From: an uncultured Acidimicrobiales bacterium
GTDB lineage: Bacteria > Actinomycetota > Acidimicrobiia > Acidimicrobiales > Aldehydirespiratoraceae
Length of the DNA: 64,000 nucleotides
Direction: 5' to 3'
Assembly: GCA_958296055.1 (NCBI GenBank)
Contig: CATQHS010000001.1
Location: 2,638,277 to 2,702,276 of the forward strand
Part shown: positions 51,804 through 63,397 of the stretch, piece by piece
Position numbering within the stretch: position 1 is the stretch's first letter
Layout: the number at the start of each line of letters is the position of its first letter
Made by a program: the position numbers and the translations under genes
Notes under the pieces: model-generated
What the model was told of the DNA's origin: nothing
Database searches by the model: none
Seen by the model: only the letters and a program-made list of their open reading frames with translations

Positions 51804-53087
51804 GTGACCGCCACCGCCGTATCCCCGCTGGCTCCGGCCGCCTTCGCCGACCTGCCCCCGGTCGGCGGCGTGCGGCTGGCCACCGCCTCCGCCGGGCTCC
51901 GCTATGTCGGCCGGCCCGACCTGATGCTGGCCGCCCTGCCCGCCGACACCGCGGTGGCCGGGGTGTTCACCCGCTCGGCGTGCCCCTCGGCCCCGGTGGA
52001 GTGGTGCCGCGAAGCGCTGGCCGCCGGCGGGGGCCGGGGCCGGGCCGTCGTGGTCAACGCGGGCAACGCCAACGCCTTCACCGGGGCAGCCGGCCAGAAC
52101 GCGGCCCGGCTCACCGCCGAGGCCGCGGCCGGCCTGCTGGGGATCGACTCCGACCAAGTGCTGCTGGCCTCCACCGGCGTGATCGGCGAGCCGCTGCCCA
52201 CCGAACCGCTGCTGGCCGCCCTTCCTGGCCTGGTCTCCGGCCTGGCCGACGCCGCCCCCGCGGGCTGGCGGGCCGCGGCCGAAGCCATCAGAACCACCGA
52301 CACCTTCCCCAAGGGGGCGTGGGCGCCGGTGGCCGGGACCGAAGCGGTGGTGGCGGGCATCGCCAAGGGCTCGGGCATGATCTCGCCGGACATGGCCACC
52401 ATGCTGGCCTTCGTGTTCACCGACCTAGCCGTGCCCGCCCCGGTCCTGCGGGAGGCGCTGCACCGTTCTGTGAAGGCCAGCTTCAACCGGATCACGGTCG
52501 ACTCCGACACCTCCACCAGCGACACAGTGCTGCTGGCCGCCACCGGGGCGGTTGAGGCCGAGGCGGCAGGCGCGCCCCAGATAACTGGGGAGGGCTCGGG
52601 GGCTGCGGCCCCCGACGACCTCGGGCCGTGGGCCGCCTTCGGGGCCGCCCTCGATGCGGTGACCCGCGACCTGGCCCATCAGATCGTGCGCGACGGCGAG
52701 GGGGCCACCAAGTTCGTGGCCGTGACCGTCACCGGCGCGGCCGACGACGAAGCCGCGGCCGCCACCGCCCGGGCCATCGCCGACTCGCCTCTGGTGAAGA
52801 CGGCTCTGGCCGCGGCCGACGCCAACTGGGGCCGCATCGTGATGGCCGTGGGCAAATCCGGTCAACCCGCCGACCGGGACCGGCTGGCCATCTGGATCGG
52901 CGACGAGCAGTGCGCCGAGGCGGGAGCTCCCCGGCCCGGCTACGACGAGGACCGGGCCACCCGCCACCTGCAGGAATCCGAGATCGACATCAGGGTGGAC
53001 GTGGGGGTCGGGGCCGGGTCGGCCACGGTGTGGACCTGCGACCTCACCCACGCCTACATCGACATCAACGCCGGGTACCGGTCGTGA
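51804..53087 (+). CDS. argJ: Glutamate/ornithine acetyltransferase
   Basis: This 427-residue self-cleaving enzyme recycles the acetyl group from acetylornithine to glutamate. The cleavage site lies in SGMISPDMATMLAF, between Ala and the nucleophile Thr. An N-terminal TRSACPSAPVEW and a C-terminal NAGYRS are typical. GTG 51804 follows argC after 2 bases; an in-frame GTG at 51792 inside argC is an alternative. Its presence explains the lack of argE here. Confidence 0.95.
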   Translation: MTATAVSPLAPAAFADLPPVGGVRLATASAGLRYVGRPDLMLAALPADTAVAGVFTRSACPSAPVEWCREALAAGGGRGRAVVVNAGNANAFTGAAGQNAARLTAEAAAGLLGIDSDQVLLASTGVIGEPLPTEPLLAALPGLVSGLADAAPAGWRAAAEAIRTTDTFPKGAWAPVAGTEAVVAGIAKGSGMISPDMATMLAFVFTDLAVPAPVLREALHRSVKASFNRITVDSDTSTSDTVLLAATGAVEAEAAGAPQITGEGSGAAAPDDLGPWAAFGAALDAVTRDLAHQIVRDGEGATKFVAVTVTGAADDEAAAATARAIADSPLVKTALAAADANWGRIVMAVGKSGQPADRDRLAIWIGDEQCAEAGAPRPGYDEDRATRHLQESEIDIRVDVGVGAGSATVWTCDLTHAYIDINAGYRS

Positions 53088-54025
53088 CCGGACAGGCGGT
53101 TCAACCCGAGACCGGGGCGCCGACGGCGGCCGAGCAGGCGGACAGAGGCTTCGAGCCCGACCGGCGGGCCCGGGCGCTGGTGGAGGCCCTGCCCTACATC
53201 CAGCGCTTCCGGGACGCGGTGGTGGTGGTGAAGCTCGGGGGCCACGCCATGGTCGAAGAGACCCTGACCTCCACCTTCGGCCAGGACGTGATGCTGCTGC
53301 GGTCGGTGGGGCTGCGGCCGGTGGTCGTACACGGCGGCGGCCCCCAGATCGGCGCGCACCTCGACCGGCTCGGGCTCCCCAGCCGGTTCCGGGACGGGCT
53401 GCGGGTGACCGACGCCGAAACCCTCGAAGTGGTCAGGATGGTGCTGGTGGGCAAGGTGGGCCGCGACATCGTGTCCGCCCTCAACGCGCACGGCGCCCGG
53501 GCCATGGGCCTCTCGGGCGAAGACGGCCGGCTCATCCAAGCCACCCCCCGCCATCCCGACCTGGGCTTCGTGGGCGACGTGGCCCGGGTCGACCCCACCG
53601 TCGTGAACCAACTCCTCGACGAGGGCATGATCCCGGTGGTCTCCTCCATCGGCGCCGACGCGTCCGGCCAGGCTTACAACATCAACGCCGACACGGTGGC
53701 GGCGGCCCTGGCCGGGGCGCTGCGGGCCGAGAAGGTGGTCTACCTCACCGATGTGGCCGGCCTGCTCGCCGACCCCGAGGACCCGACCTCGATCCTGGCC
53801 CAGGTCACCGCGGCCGAGATGGAGGCCATGATCGGAGACGGGACGGTGAGCGGCGGGATGGTGCCCAAGGCCCGGGCCTGCGCCGATGCCATCCGAGCCG
53901 GGACCGGGTCGGCTCACCTGCTCGACGGGCGGGTCCCCCACGTGCTGCTGCTGGAGCTGTTCACCGACGCCGGCATCGGCACCATGGTCACCGCCGACGA
54001 TGACGAAAGGGGAGTGGCGCCATGA
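53084..54025 (+). CDS. argB: Acetylglutamate kinase
   Basis: This 313-residue amino acid kinase has the phosphate loop VVVKLGGHAM, the substrate segment VVHGGGPQIG, and YNINADTVAAALAGAL with the following KVVYLTDVAGL. The N-terminal extension of about 40 residues resembles the arginine-sensitive form, so feedback inhibition is likely. GTG 53084 overlaps argJ; the stop overlaps argD. Confidence 0.96.
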   Translation: MTGQAVQPETGAPTAAEQADRGFEPDRRARALVEALPYIQRFRDAVVVVKLGGHAMVEETLTSTFGQDVMLLRSVGLRPVVVHGGGPQIGAHLDRLGLPSRFRDGLRVTDAETLEVVRMVLVGKVGRDIVSALNAHGARAMGLSGEDGRLIQATPRHPDLGFVGDVARVDPTVVNQLLDEGMIPVVSSIGADASGQAYNINADTVAAALAGALRAEKVVYLTDVAGLLADPEDPTSILAQVTAAEMEAMIGDGTVSGGMVPKARACADAIRAGTGSAHLLDGRVPHVLLLELFTDAGIGTMVTADDDERGVAP

Positions 54026-55197
54026 GCGGAGCGGCCCTGATGGGCAACTACGGAACCCAGCCCGTCACCTTCGTGAGAGGCAACGGCGCCGAACTGTACG
54101 ACGGCGACGGCCGGCGCTACCTCGACTTCCTCAGCGGGCTGGCCGTCACCAGCCTCGGCCACGCCCACCCCGCGGTCACCGCCGCGCTGCGCGACCAGGC
54201 CGGACGGCTGATGCACGTCTCCAACCTCTTCGCCAACGAGGTCACCGCCGACGTGGTGGAGCGCCTCGACCGGCTGATCCGGGGCGGAACCGGCGAGCCG
54301 GGGCGAGTCCTGTTCCAGAACTCCGGGGCCGAGGCCAACGAGGGGGCCATCAAGCTGGCCCGCAAATACCAGGGCCGGGGCCGCCACGTGGTGGTCAGCG
54401 CCCTGCGGTCGTTCCACGGCCGCACCCTGGCCACGCTGGCCGCCACCGGCCAGCCCGAGAAGCACGAGCCGTTCCAGCCCCTGCCGGAGGGCTTCCGGCA
54501 CGTGCCGTGGAACGACCTCGACGAGCTCGAGTCCGCCCTCGGCCCCGAAGTGGGGGCCATCCTGCTCGAGCCCCTGCAGGGCGAGGGCGGGGTGAACCCG
54601 GCCGCCGAGGGCTACCTGAGAGGGGTGCGCCGCATCTGTGACCAGCGGGGGATTCTGCTGGTGATGGACGAGATCCAGACCGGCCTGGCCCGCACTGGGG
54701 AGTGGTTCGGCTTCCAGCACCACGGGGTCGCCCCCGACATCGTGACCATGGCCAAAGCCCTGGGCAACGGCATGCCGGTGGGGGCGGTGTGGGCCCGGCC
54801 CGAAGTGGCGGCCGCCTTCGGCCCCGGCGACCACGGCTCCACCTTCGCGGGCCAGCCCCTGGCCCTGGCCGCGGCCCGGGCGGTGCTGGAGACCATGGAG
54901 GCCATGAGCGCGCCCGCCGTGGCCCGGGCCAAAGGCGAGACACTGCGAACCGGGCTGGAGAGCCTCGACGGGGTGGGGCGGGTGAGGGGGCTGGGCCTGC
55001 TGCTGGCCGCCGAGCTGACCCCCGAGGCGCGGGGCCCGAGGACCGCCCCCGAGATCGCCCGGGCCTGCCTGGACCGGGGGCTGGTGGTCAACGGCGTGAC
55101 CCCGACCGCCCTGCGCTTTGCGCCTCCCTTCGTCGTCTCCGACGCCGAGCTGGCCGAGGGCACAGCCGTCATCGAATCGGTGCTGGGGGAGCAGTGA
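54022..55197 (+). CDS. argD: Acetylornithine aminotransferase
   Basis: This 391-residue class III PLP aminotransferase has the cofactor-binding SGAEANEGAIKLARKY, the Asp in VMDEIQTGLARTG, and the Schiff-base Lys in MAKALGNGMPVGAV. ATG 54022 overlaps argB (ATGA). Confidence 0.96.
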   Translation: MSGAALMGNYGTQPVTFVRGNGAELYDGDGRRYLDFLSGLAVTSLGHAHPAVTAALRDQAGRLMHVSNLFANEVTADVVERLDRLIRGGTGEPGRVLFQNSGAEANEGAIKLARKYQGRGRHVVVSALRSFHGRTLATLAATGQPEKHEPFQPLPEGFRHVPWNDLDELESALGPEVGAILLEPLQGEGGVNPAAEGYLRGVRRICDQRGILLVMDEIQTGLARTGEWFGFQHHGVAPDIVTMAKALGNGMPVGAVWARPEVAAAFGPGDHGSTFAGQPLALAAARAVLETMEAMSAPAVARAKGETLRTGLESLDGVGRVRGLGLLLAAELTPEARGPRTAPEIARACLDRGLVVNGVTPTALRFAPPFVVSDAELAEGTAVIESVLGEQ

Positions 55198-55244
55198 TGC
55201 CCGACCCGCTCGCAATCGGCGAGCCGATCCCACCGGAGTCTTGA
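55197..55244 (+). other. Bridging mini-ORF argD to argF
   Basis: ATG 55197 shares its A with the argD stop (TGATG). It encodes MPDPLAIGEPIPPES, and its TGA shares its A with argF ATG 55244. It exactly fills the gap. Confidence 0.35.
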
Positions 55245-56188
55245 TGCGCCATCTGCTGGAAATCGACGACCTGGCCCCCGGCGAGTTCGCCCGGGTCTTG
55301 GAGCTGACCGCCGACCCCGACCCCGAGCCGGTGCTGGCTAGCTGCGGCGTGGCCCTGATGTTCGAGAAGCCCTCGGCTCGGACCCGCAACTCGATGGAGA
55401 TGGCGGTGGTGGCGCTGGGCGGGCACCCCGTCTACATCCAGGCCGCCGAGGTGGGCTTGGACGAGCGCGAGAGCGTCGAGGACGTGGCCGCCACCCTGGC
55501 CTGCTACCACCGGTTCATCGGGGCCCGGGTGCTCGACCACTCCACCGTGGAGCGCATGGCCGCGGTCGGCGCCGCCCCGGTGGTCAACCTGCTCAGCGAC
55601 CGGGCCCACCCCATGCAGGCCCTGGCCGACCTGGCCACCCTGGCCCAAGAGCTGGGACCCCTCGAGGGCCGCAAGCTGGCGTATGTGGGCGACGCCAACA
55701 ACACGGCCCGCTCGCTGGTGATCGCCGCGGCCATGGCCCGGATGGAGGTGGCGGTGGCCGGCCCGCCCGGCTACGGGTTCGACTCGGCCACCGTGGACCG
55801 CATCCGGGCCGCGGGCTGCGACCCGGTCCTAACCGCCGACCCGGCCGAGGCGGCAGCCGGCGCCGACGCCGTCTACACCGATGTGTGGACCTCTATGGGC
55901 CAGGAGACCGAGGCGGCCCGGCGCCTGGAGGCCTTCGAGGGCTACACGGTGGACGGGGCTCTGATGGCTGAGGCCCGGCCCGGCGCGGTGTTCCTGCACT
56001 GCCTGCCCGCCCGCCGGGGCGAGGAGGTGGCCGCCGAGGTGATCGACGGGCCCCAGAGCCGGGTGTGGGCCCAGGCCGCCAACCGGATGCACGCGGCCCG
56101 GGGCCTGCTCATGTGGCTGGTCGCCGCCAACCCCGCCCCGGCCGCCGCCAGCCCGGCTGCCCCGACGACCGAGGACGGGCGGCGGTGA
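55244..56188 (+). CDS. argF: Ornithine carbamoyltransferase
   Basis: This 314-residue enzyme makes citrulline. The carbamoyl-phosphate loop reads [10 protein letters not shown], with Ala where Thr is commonest. [12 protein letters not shown] and the ornithine-binding [11 protein letters not shown] are intact. ATG 55244 gives [10 protein letters not shown]. The stop overlaps argR. Confidence 0.95.
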   Translation: MRHLLEIDDLAPGEFARVLELTADPDPEPVLASCGVALMFEKPSARTRNSMEMAVVALGGHPVYIQAAEVGLDERESVEDVAATLACYHRFIGARVLDHSTVERMAAVGAAPVVNLLSDRAHPMQALADLATLAQELGPLEGRKLAYVGDANNTARSLVIAAAMARMEVAVAGPPGYGFDSATVDRIRAAGCDPVLTADPAEAAAGADAVYTDVWTSMGQETEAARRLEAFEGYTVDGALMAEARPGAVFLHCLPARRGEEVAAEVIDGPQSRVWAQAANRMHAARGLLMWLVAANPAPAAASPAAPTTEDGRR

Positions 56189-56658
56189 GCAAGGCCCGGC
56201 GCCAGCACCTGATCTCCAAGCTGCTGGCCGAGCACGCGGTGGCCAACCAGCCCCGGCTGGTGGAACTGCTGGGGGGCGAGGGCATCGTCGCCACCCAGGC
56301 CACCGTGTCCAGGGACCTCGACGAGCTGGGCGCGGTCAAGGTCCGGACCCCCGGCGGCGAAACCGTGTACGCCATCCCCGAGCTCCCCGCCGACCGCATC
56401 GCCCCCGAGGACCACCTGCGCCGGGTGCTGGCCGACTGGGCGGCCGACATCGGCGCCTCCCAGAACCTGGTGGTGGTGCGGACCCCGCCGGGATCGGCCC
56501 ACGTGGTGGCCTCGGCCCTGGACCGGGCCGGACTCGATGGCATGCTGGGCACCGTGGCCGGCGACGACACCGTGATCATCGTGGCCGCCGAGGGCGTGGC
56601 GGGCTCGGCCCTGGCCGACCGGCTGCGGGACTTGGCCGGACTGCAGGCCCGGCCGTGA
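56185..56658 (+). CDS. argR: Arginine repressor
   Basis: This 157-residue hexameric regulator has an N-terminal winged helix ([18 protein letters not shown]) and a C-terminal arginine-binding domain ending [12 protein letters not shown]. It should bind the palindromic site upstream of argC when arginine is abundant. GTG 56185 overlaps argF; the stop overlaps argG. Confidence 0.95.
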   Translation: MSKARRQHLISKLLAEHAVANQPRLVELLGGEGIVATQATVSRDLDELGAVKVRTPGGETVYAIPELPADRIAPEDHLRRVLADWAADIGASQNLVVVRTPPGSAHVVASALDRAGLDGMLGTVAGDDTVIIVAAEGVAGSALADRLRDLAGLQARP

Positions 56659-57923
56659 CCGCGGGCATCGGCCCGGGCGGCGGCGTCTCTGCCCCGGCCG
56701 TGACCGACCCCGGCGGCGTCTCCAGGGTCGTGCTGGCCTACTCGGGGGGGCTCGACACCTCTATCATCCTGCACTGGCTGGCCGAGACTTACGGGTGCGA
56801 GGTGGTGACCTTCACCGCCGATCTCGGCCAGGGCGAAGAGCTGGAGTCGGCCCGGGCCAAGGCCGAGCTGATGGGCGTGCCCCCCGACCGGGTCTACGTC
56901 GAGGACCTCCGCGAGGAGTTCGTTCGAGACTTCGTCTTCCCCATGTTCAGGGCCAACGCCGTCTACGAGGGCGAGTACCTGCTGGGCTCCTCCATCGCCC
57001 GCCCGCTCATCGCCAAGCGGCTGGTGGAGATCGCGGCCGAGACCTCGGCCGACGCCGTCAGCCACGGTGCCACCGGCAAGGGCAACGACCAAGTCCGCTT
57101 CGAGCTGGGGGCCTACGCCCTGGCCCCCGACATCGAGGTCATCGCCCCCTGGCGCCTGTGGGACCTCGACTCCCGGGAATCCCTGATGGCCTACGCGGCC
57201 GCCCGCGGCATCCCCATCGACAAGACCCGGGGGGCCGAGTCGCCGTTCTCCATGGACGCCAACATGCTGCACATCTCCTACGAGGGCGGGCCCCTGGAGG
57301 ACCCCTGGAAGGAACCCCCCGCCGAGATGTGGCGCTGGTCGGTGAGCCCCGAGGCCGCCCCCGACGAGGCCGCCTACCTAGACTTGGCCTACTCCGGCGG
57401 CGACATCACCGCCATCGACGGCCAGCCCGTGACCCCGGCCCAGGCGCTGGCCGCCCTCAACCGGATCGGCGGGGCCCACGGCGTGGGCCGCATCGACATC
57501 GTCGAGAACCGCCACGTGGGCATGAAGAGCCGGGGCGCGTACGAGACCCCGGGCGGGACCATCATGCTGCGGGCCCACCGGGCCATCGAGTCGATCACCC
57601 TCGACCGCGAGGTGGCCCACCTCAAGGACTCGCTCATGCCCCGCTACGCCGAGCTGATCTACAACGGCTACTGGTGGAGCCCCGAGCGGGTGATGCTCCA
57701 GACCGCCATCGACCACAGCCAGGCCCAGGTGAACGGAGAGGTGCGGGTGAAGCTCTACAAGGGCAACGTCACCATCGCCGGCCGCCGCTCCGACGACTCG
57801 CTGTTCGACTCCAAGATCGTCACCTTCGAGTCCGACGAGGGCGCCTACGACCAAGCCGACGCCACCGGCTTCATCAAGCTCAGCGCCTTGAGGCTGCGGA
57901 ACCTGGCCCGCAAGCGGAGCTGA
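56655..57923 (+). CDS. argG: Argininosuccinate synthase
   Basis: This 422-residue enzyme has the ATP pyrophosphatase loop [29 protein letters not shown] and the tetramer C-terminus. About 20 variable residues precede the conserved start. GTG 56655 overlaps argR (GTGA). A hairpin follows its stop. Confidence 0.96.
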   Translation: MTAGIGPGGGVSAPAVTDPGGVSRVVLAYSGGLDTSIILHWLAETYGCEVVTFTADLGQGEELESARAKAELMGVPPDRVYVEDLREEFVRDFVFPMFRANAVYEGEYLLGSSIARPLIAKRLVEIAAETSADAVSHGATGKGNDQVRFELGAYALAPDIEVIAPWRLWDLDSRESLMAYAAARGIPIDKTRGAESPFSMDANMLHISYEGGPLEDPWKEPPAEMWRWSVSPEAAPDEAAYLDLAYSGGDITAIDGQPVTPAQALAALNRIGGAHGVGRIDIVENRHVGMKSRGAYETPGGTIMLRAHRAIESITLDREVAHLKDSLMPRYAELIYNGYWWSPERVMLQTAIDHSQAQVNGEVRVKLYKGNVTIAGRRSDDSLFDSKIVTFESDEGAYDQADATGFIKLSALRLRNLARKRS

Positions 57924-57926
57924 CCG

Positions 57927-57949
57927 GGACCGGTGGGCTTCACCGGTCC
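57927..57949 (+). terminator. Hairpin between argG and argH
   Basis: GGACCGGTG and CACCGGTCC form a perfect 9-bp stem with a GGCTT loop. No T-run follows, so it may be a weak or factor-assisted terminator, or an mRNA-end stabiliser. A separate -10-like hexamer precedes argH. Confidence 0.5.
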
Positions 57950-57956
57950 GGCTCCG

Positions 57957-57962
57957 TATCAT
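57957..57962 (+). promoter_or_regulatory. -10-like hexamer TATCAT for argH
   Basis: The hexamer ends 7 nt before ATG 57970, with no Shine-Dalgarno. Confidence 0.5.
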
Positions 57963-57969
57963 CAACCCG

Positions 57970-59343
<1,374 letters not shown>

Positions 59344-59345
59344 GA

Positions 59346-59726
59346 ATGGCCTTCACCAACCGCTACCCGGTGCGCTACGGCGAGTGCGACCGCCAGGGCG
59401 TGGTGTTCAACGCCTGGTACCAGGCCTATCTGGACGACGCCGTCGACGTCTGGCTGCGCCGGCTCGATCCCCGCTTCGAGGACCGGGGCTGGGAGCTGAT
59501 GCTCAAGAAGACCGAGATCGTGTGGCACGCGGCCGCGTGCATCGGCGAAGTCCTGGCCGTGACCGCCGAGATCTCCCGGTGGGGGACCACCTCCTTCGAC
59601 GTCGCCTTCGAAGGTTGGGTTCAGGAGCGCCACTGCATCGACGGGGCCATGACCTACGTGGTGGTGGACACGACCGCCCACCGGCCCGTGCCCGTGCCCG
59701 CCGAACTCCGGGCCCACTTCGAGTGA
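59346..59726 (+). CDS. Acyl-CoA thioesterase, hotdog fold (YbgC/4HBT-like)
   Basis: This 126-residue protein has the 4-hydroxybenzoyl-CoA thioesterase motif YGECDRQGVVFNAWY, with the catalytic Asp region, and length typical of the family. The substrate is unknown. ATG 59346 lies 2 bases after argH; the stop overlaps the next GTG. Confidence 0.88.
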   Translation: MAFTNRYPVRYGECDRQGVVFNAWYQAYLDDAVDVWLRRLDPRFEDRGWELMLKKTEIVWHAAACIGEVLAVTAEISRWGTTSFDVAFEGWVQERHCIDGAMTYVVVDTTAHRPVPVPAELRAHFE

Positions 59727-60346
59727 GCTCGGGCCCGGCCGGGGCCGTCGGCCTCGGCCGCGCCCGGGACCGGCTCGGGCCCGGGTTCTACGCCCGGCCG
59801 GTGACGGAGGTGGCCCAAGACCTGCTCAACAAACTGCTGGTGAGTTCGTCGGGGCGGACGGGCCGGATCGTGGAGGTGGAGGCTTACGGCGGTGGCGACG
59901 ACCCGGGCAGCCACGCCTACCGGGGCCTCACCCCCCGCACCGAGGTGATGTTCGGGCCGCCCGGCCGCCTCTACGTGTACTTCACCTACGGGATGCACTG
60001 GTGCGCCAATGCGGTGGCCGAGACCGACGGGACGGCCGGGGCGGTGCTGCTGCGGGCCCTCACCCCGCTGGAGGGACTCGAGGCCATGCGAGCGGCCCGG
60101 GGCCCGGTCGCGGCCCGGGACCGGGACCTGTGCAGCGGGCCGGCCAAGCTGACCCAGGCCCTCGGCATCGACGGGGCCAGCAACGGTGCCGACCTGACCA
60201 CCGGCTCGGCCGGCGTCGCCATCGTCTCCGACGGAACCGCCCCGCCGCCGGCGCCGGCGTGCACGACCCGCATCGGGCTGTCGGCGGGAGTGGACCGGCG
60301 ATGGCGCTGGTATGTCCCGGACGCAGCCGACGTGAGTCGCCCCTGA
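59723..60346 (+). CDS. DNA-3-methyladenine glycosylase (AAG/MPG family)
   Basis: This 207-residue base-excision enzyme releases alkylated purines. FYARPVTEVAQDLLNKLLV, the catalytic Glu in IVEVEAYGG, and YVYFTYGMHWCANAV are diagnostic. GTG 59723 overlaps the thioesterase stop (GTGA). Its stop lies in a 15-bp tandem duplication. Confidence 0.93.
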   Translation: MSSGPAGAVGLGRARDRLGPGFYARPVTEVAQDLLNKLLVSSSGRTGRIVEVEAYGGGDDPGSHAYRGLTPRTEVMFGPPGRLYVYFTYGMHWCANAVAETDGTAGAVLLRALTPLEGLEAMRAARGPVAARDRDLCSGPAKLTQALGIDGASNGADLTTGSAGVAIVSDGTAPPPAPACTTRIGLSAGVDRRWRWYVPDAADVSRP

Positions 60347-60368
60347 CTGGGCTGCCCCTGACTGGGCC
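60339..60368 (+). repeat. 15-bp tandem duplication at the glycosylase stop
   Basis: GCCCCTGACTGGGC-T/C occurs at 60339 and 60354, and the first copy contains the stop codon. Confidence 0.8.
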
Positions 60369-60383
60369 GCCCGACCCCCAGCG

Positions 60384-60950
60384 TCAGACGTCGCCGGGGA
60401 TCTGGCAGTTGTCCATGCCGTTGAGCCGGGCGAACCCGTCCATTCGCTGGGTGTAGATCCCGACCGGCGCCGCGTCGCTGAGCAGGAAGCGGATGTCGGA
60501 TCTTTCGCCGCCGTCTGGCCCGGCCGCGGCCGCCTCCTCCAGTGAGGCCTCATAGGTCCGGCGGTCGGCGATGTACACGCCCCAGTCCTCCAGCCAGCTA
60601 GCCACCAGTTCGGAGTCGGGCGGACCGTCGGAGTCGGTGACCGTGCTCAAATCGGCGGCGGAGGTCCGCAGATCGGCGACCAGAGATTCCACCGCCGCAG
60701 TGCCTGCCCTCACCTGCTCGGCCCGCTGGCCGAGCCCGGTCTCGGGCCGGGCCGTCGGCAGCTCGGCGATGAGGGCTTGGAGATAGGCGCAGCGGGCATC
60801 GGCGGCGGCCGCGAAGCCGCGGTCGTCGATCCGGGCCGGGTTCTCCCGGCGAGCCCACGGCGTGAAGGCCCAGACCCAGAAGACGAAACTGGCGGCCACC
60901 ACCGCCGCGGCCAGGACCCGTCGCGCCGTCCACCGCCGCGCCCCGGTCAC
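60384..60950 (-). CDS. Small membrane-anchored protein paired with the PBP, 188 aa
   Basis: One membrane helix lies at about residues 12-32 (VLAAAVVAASFVFWVWAF), followed by a mostly helical extracytoplasmic domain with two Cys. No family is recognised. GTG 60950 overlaps the stop of the PBP gene (GTGA), so it is coupled to it and may be a partner. Upstream in-frame residues belong to the PBP frame and are not conserved. Confidence 0.65.
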   Translation of the reverse strand: MTGARRWTARRVLAAAVVAASFVFWVWAFTPWARRENPARIDDRGFAAAADARCAYLQALIAELPTARPETGLGQRAEQVRAGTAAVESLVADLRTSAADLSTVTDSDGPPDSELVASWLEDWGVYIADRRTYEASLEEAAAAGPDGGERSDIRFLLSDAAPVGIYTQRMDGFARLNGMDNCQIPGDV

Positions 60951-63325
60951 GAGGCCGGCGTCACCCAGAGGGTCACGAGCTGGCCGGGGGCCAGAGCAGT
61001 GCCCGGAAGCGGCTCCTGCCGCCACACCACGCCGGGGCCTATCTCCCTCTCAACGTCGCCGACGTCCTGCACCACGGCCTCCACGCCCAGTCCCTCGCCG
61101 GTCAGCACCTGTCGGGCCTCGGCCTCGGTCAGGTCGACGACAACAGGGACGTCCACCGCGGCCGGGGTCTCGGGGGTGAAGGCCACCTCTACGGTGATGA
61201 CGGTGCCCTCGGGCCGCAGCGCCCCGCCGATGGGGGCCTGGCCCATGATGGCGCCGTCGGGAAACGCGCTCGAAGGGATCGGCACCGCGTCGATTCCGAA
61301 GGCCAGCTCGGCCAACTCGGCCGTCAGCAGCTCCCGATCCCACTGCCGCCCGACGAGATCGGGCACCTCCACCGTGTCGGGCTGGGGCGGCTCAGTCACC
61401 GGCGGCGGGCTGGGGGGCGGAGTCGGGAAGTCGGCGGCCGGTATGTCGGCGTGGGCGGCGGTCATGATCTCCCGCCAGATCCTCGCCGGGTAGGTGCCGC
61501 CGAACACCCGGATGTCGGTGGCGGGGGGCACCATCGGGATCTGGGCCTCCGGGAAGCCGACCCACACCGCGGTGGCCCGCTGGGGGGTGAACCCGGCGAA
61601 GGCGGCGTCGGCGAAGTTCTGGGCCGTCCCGGTCTTGCCGGCCGCGGGCCGTCCGAACTGGGCCTCGGTGCCGGTACCGCTGGCCACCGCCCCGGCCAGC
61701 ACCCAGGCGATCTGGTCGGCCACCGACCGGTCCAGGGCCCGCCGGGGTTCGGAGCGGTGCTCATACAGCGAGGTGCCGTCCGAGTGGCGGATGGAGGTGA
61801 CCGTCACCGGGTCGATCCGCAGGCCGGACCGGGCGAAGGTGGAGTACACGGTGGCCAACTCCACCATGTTGACGTCCTCGGTGCCCAGGACGGCCGCGCA
61901 CACCGGGGCGACGCGGTCTTGGCCGATGCCCAGCTCCTCGGCCATGCGCACGAAGTTCGACGGCCGGATGTCGATCATGAGCTGGGCGTAGACGGTGTTG
62001 ATCGAGCTTCTGGTGGCCCGGACCAGCGACACCCTGACCGGCTCCTCCGGGGTTGATCCCCGGCCGCCCCGGATCTTCCAGACCGGGCCGCAGACTTCGG
62101 ACCGGTCGATCTCCAGCTCGTCGGGGGCGTCGTAGGTCTCGGTCACCGAGAAACCGGCGGTGAGCGCGGCGGCCAGCGCGATGGGCTTCATGGACGAGCC
62201 GGCCTGACGGCCCTTGCCGCTGGCCAGGTTGAACTTGGCGTCGGGATCGCCGCCGAAGAAGTCGCGGCCGCCGACCATGGCCAAAATGTGGCCGTCGGCC
62301 TCGCCGCCCACCCCCAGGGTGACGGCGGCGGCGTCGGGGTTGACGCCGTTGTCGGGGAGAATGGCCTCCACCGCCGCTTCGGCCGCGGCCTGCAGCTCCA
62401 AGTCGATGGTGGTGCGGATTTCGAGCCCGCCCTGGAACAGCAGCTTGGTCCTGGCCTCCCGGGTCGGCCCGAAGGCGGGGTTGCCGAGGAACCACTGTTT
62501 GACGTCCTCCACGAAGTAGGCGGCCGGGTAGCGCTCCTCCAGCAGCGGCACGTCCTCCACCAGCACCAGCGGCTCGTCGGCGGCCTCGGCGTGCTCGGCC
62601 TCGGTGATCATCTCGTTCGCCAGCATGCGGTCGAGCACCAGGTTGCGCCGCTTGCGGGCCCCGACCGGGTTGCGGTAGGGGTCGAATGCGCTGGGCCGCT
62701 GGATGAGCCCGGCCAGCAGGGCGGCCTGCTCCAGGGTGAGCTCGCTCACCTTCAGGCAGTCCCGGCCGACCCCGCAGTCGGGCGCGCCGAAGTATTCCCG
62801 GGCCGCGGCCTCGATGCCGTAGGCGCCGTTGCCGAAGTAAACCCAGTTGAGGTAGCGCAGCAGGATGAAGTCCTTGGTGAACTCCTGCTCGAACCGCCGG
62901 GCCATGAAGATCTCGGTGATCTTGCGACTGGTGGTCACCTCGGAGCGGTCGAGGAAGATGTTGCCCACGTACTGCTGGGTGATGGTGGAGGCGCCCTCGG
63001 CCACCCCGCCGCTGGACACGTTGGAGCGGGTCGCCCTCAGGATGGCCTTGAGATCCACTCCGTCGTGCTCGTAGAACCGCTCGTCTTCGATGGCCACCAC
63101 GGCGTTGCGCACCAACTCGGGGACGAGGCCGATGCTGGTGACGTCGGTGCGGTTCTGCTCGCCCCGCAACTCGACGATCAGAGTGCCGTTGCGGTCGTAG
63201 ACGCGGGAGGACTGCGCGGTGTCGAAGAGCGGGTCCACCTCGAAGGTGAAATCCTTAGTCTCATAGGAGCAGGCGGCCGCCGCCAAGGCGACGGCCAGCC
63301 CGACCGCGGCGGTCAGCCTGACCAT
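60947..63325 (-). CDS. Class A penicillin-binding protein with PASTA domains
   Basis: This 792-residue bifunctional peptidoglycan synthase has a short hydrophobic N-terminus ending LAAAAC that could be a membrane anchor or an imperfect lipobox. The GT51 transglycosylase has Glu80 in EDERFYEHDG, and EGASTITQQ. The transpeptidase has Ser377-x-x-Lys, Ser441-Ile-Asn and Lys564-Thr-Gly. Two C-terminal PASTA domains lie at about 650-792. The cytoplasmic N-terminus is unusually short for PBP1A/PonA. On the minus strand CAGAAT ends 6 nt before ATG 63325. Confidence 0.93.
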   Translation of the reverse strand: MVRLTAAVGLAVALAAAACSYETKDFTFEVDPLFDTAQSSRVYDRNGTLIVELRGEQNRTDVTSIGLVPELVRNAVVAIEDERFYEHDGVDLKAILRATRSNVSSGGVAEGASTITQQYVGNIFLDRSEVTTSRKITEIFMARRFEQEFTKDFILLRYLNWVYFGNGAYGIEAAAREYFGAPDCGVGRDCLKVSELTLEQAALLAGLIQRPSAFDPYRNPVGARKRRNLVLDRMLANEMITEAEHAEAADEPLVLVEDVPLLEERYPAAYFVEDVKQWFLGNPAFGPTREARTKLLFQGGLEIRTTIDLELQAAAEAAVEAILPDNGVNPDAAAVTLGVGGEADGHILAMVGGRDFFGGDPDAKFNLASGKGRQAGSSMKPIALAAALTAGFSVTETYDAPDELEIDRSEVCGPVWKIRGGRGSTPEEPVRVSLVRATRSSINTVYAQLMIDIRPSNFVRMAEELGIGQDRVAPVCAAVLGTEDVNMVELATVYSTFARSGLRIDPVTVTSIRHSDGTSLYEHRSEPRRALDRSVADQIAWVLAGAVASGTGTEAQFGRPAAGKTGTAQNFADAAFAGFTPQRATAVWVGFPEAQIPMVPPATDIRVFGGTYPARIWREIMTAAHADIPAADFPTPPPSPPPVTEPPQPDTVEVPDLVGRQWDRELLTAELAELAFGIDAVPIPSSAFPDGAIMGQAPIGGALRPEGTVITVEVAFTPETPAAVDVPVVVDLTEAEARQVLTGEGLGVEAVVQDVGDVEREIGPGVVWRQEPLPGTALAPGQLVTLWVTPAS

Positions 63326-63397
63326 GGGCCCATTCTGGCCGCCGACCGGGGTGATCGGCGGGCGCGCCGCCCCACCGGGGGTTTCGGGCCGGTTCGA

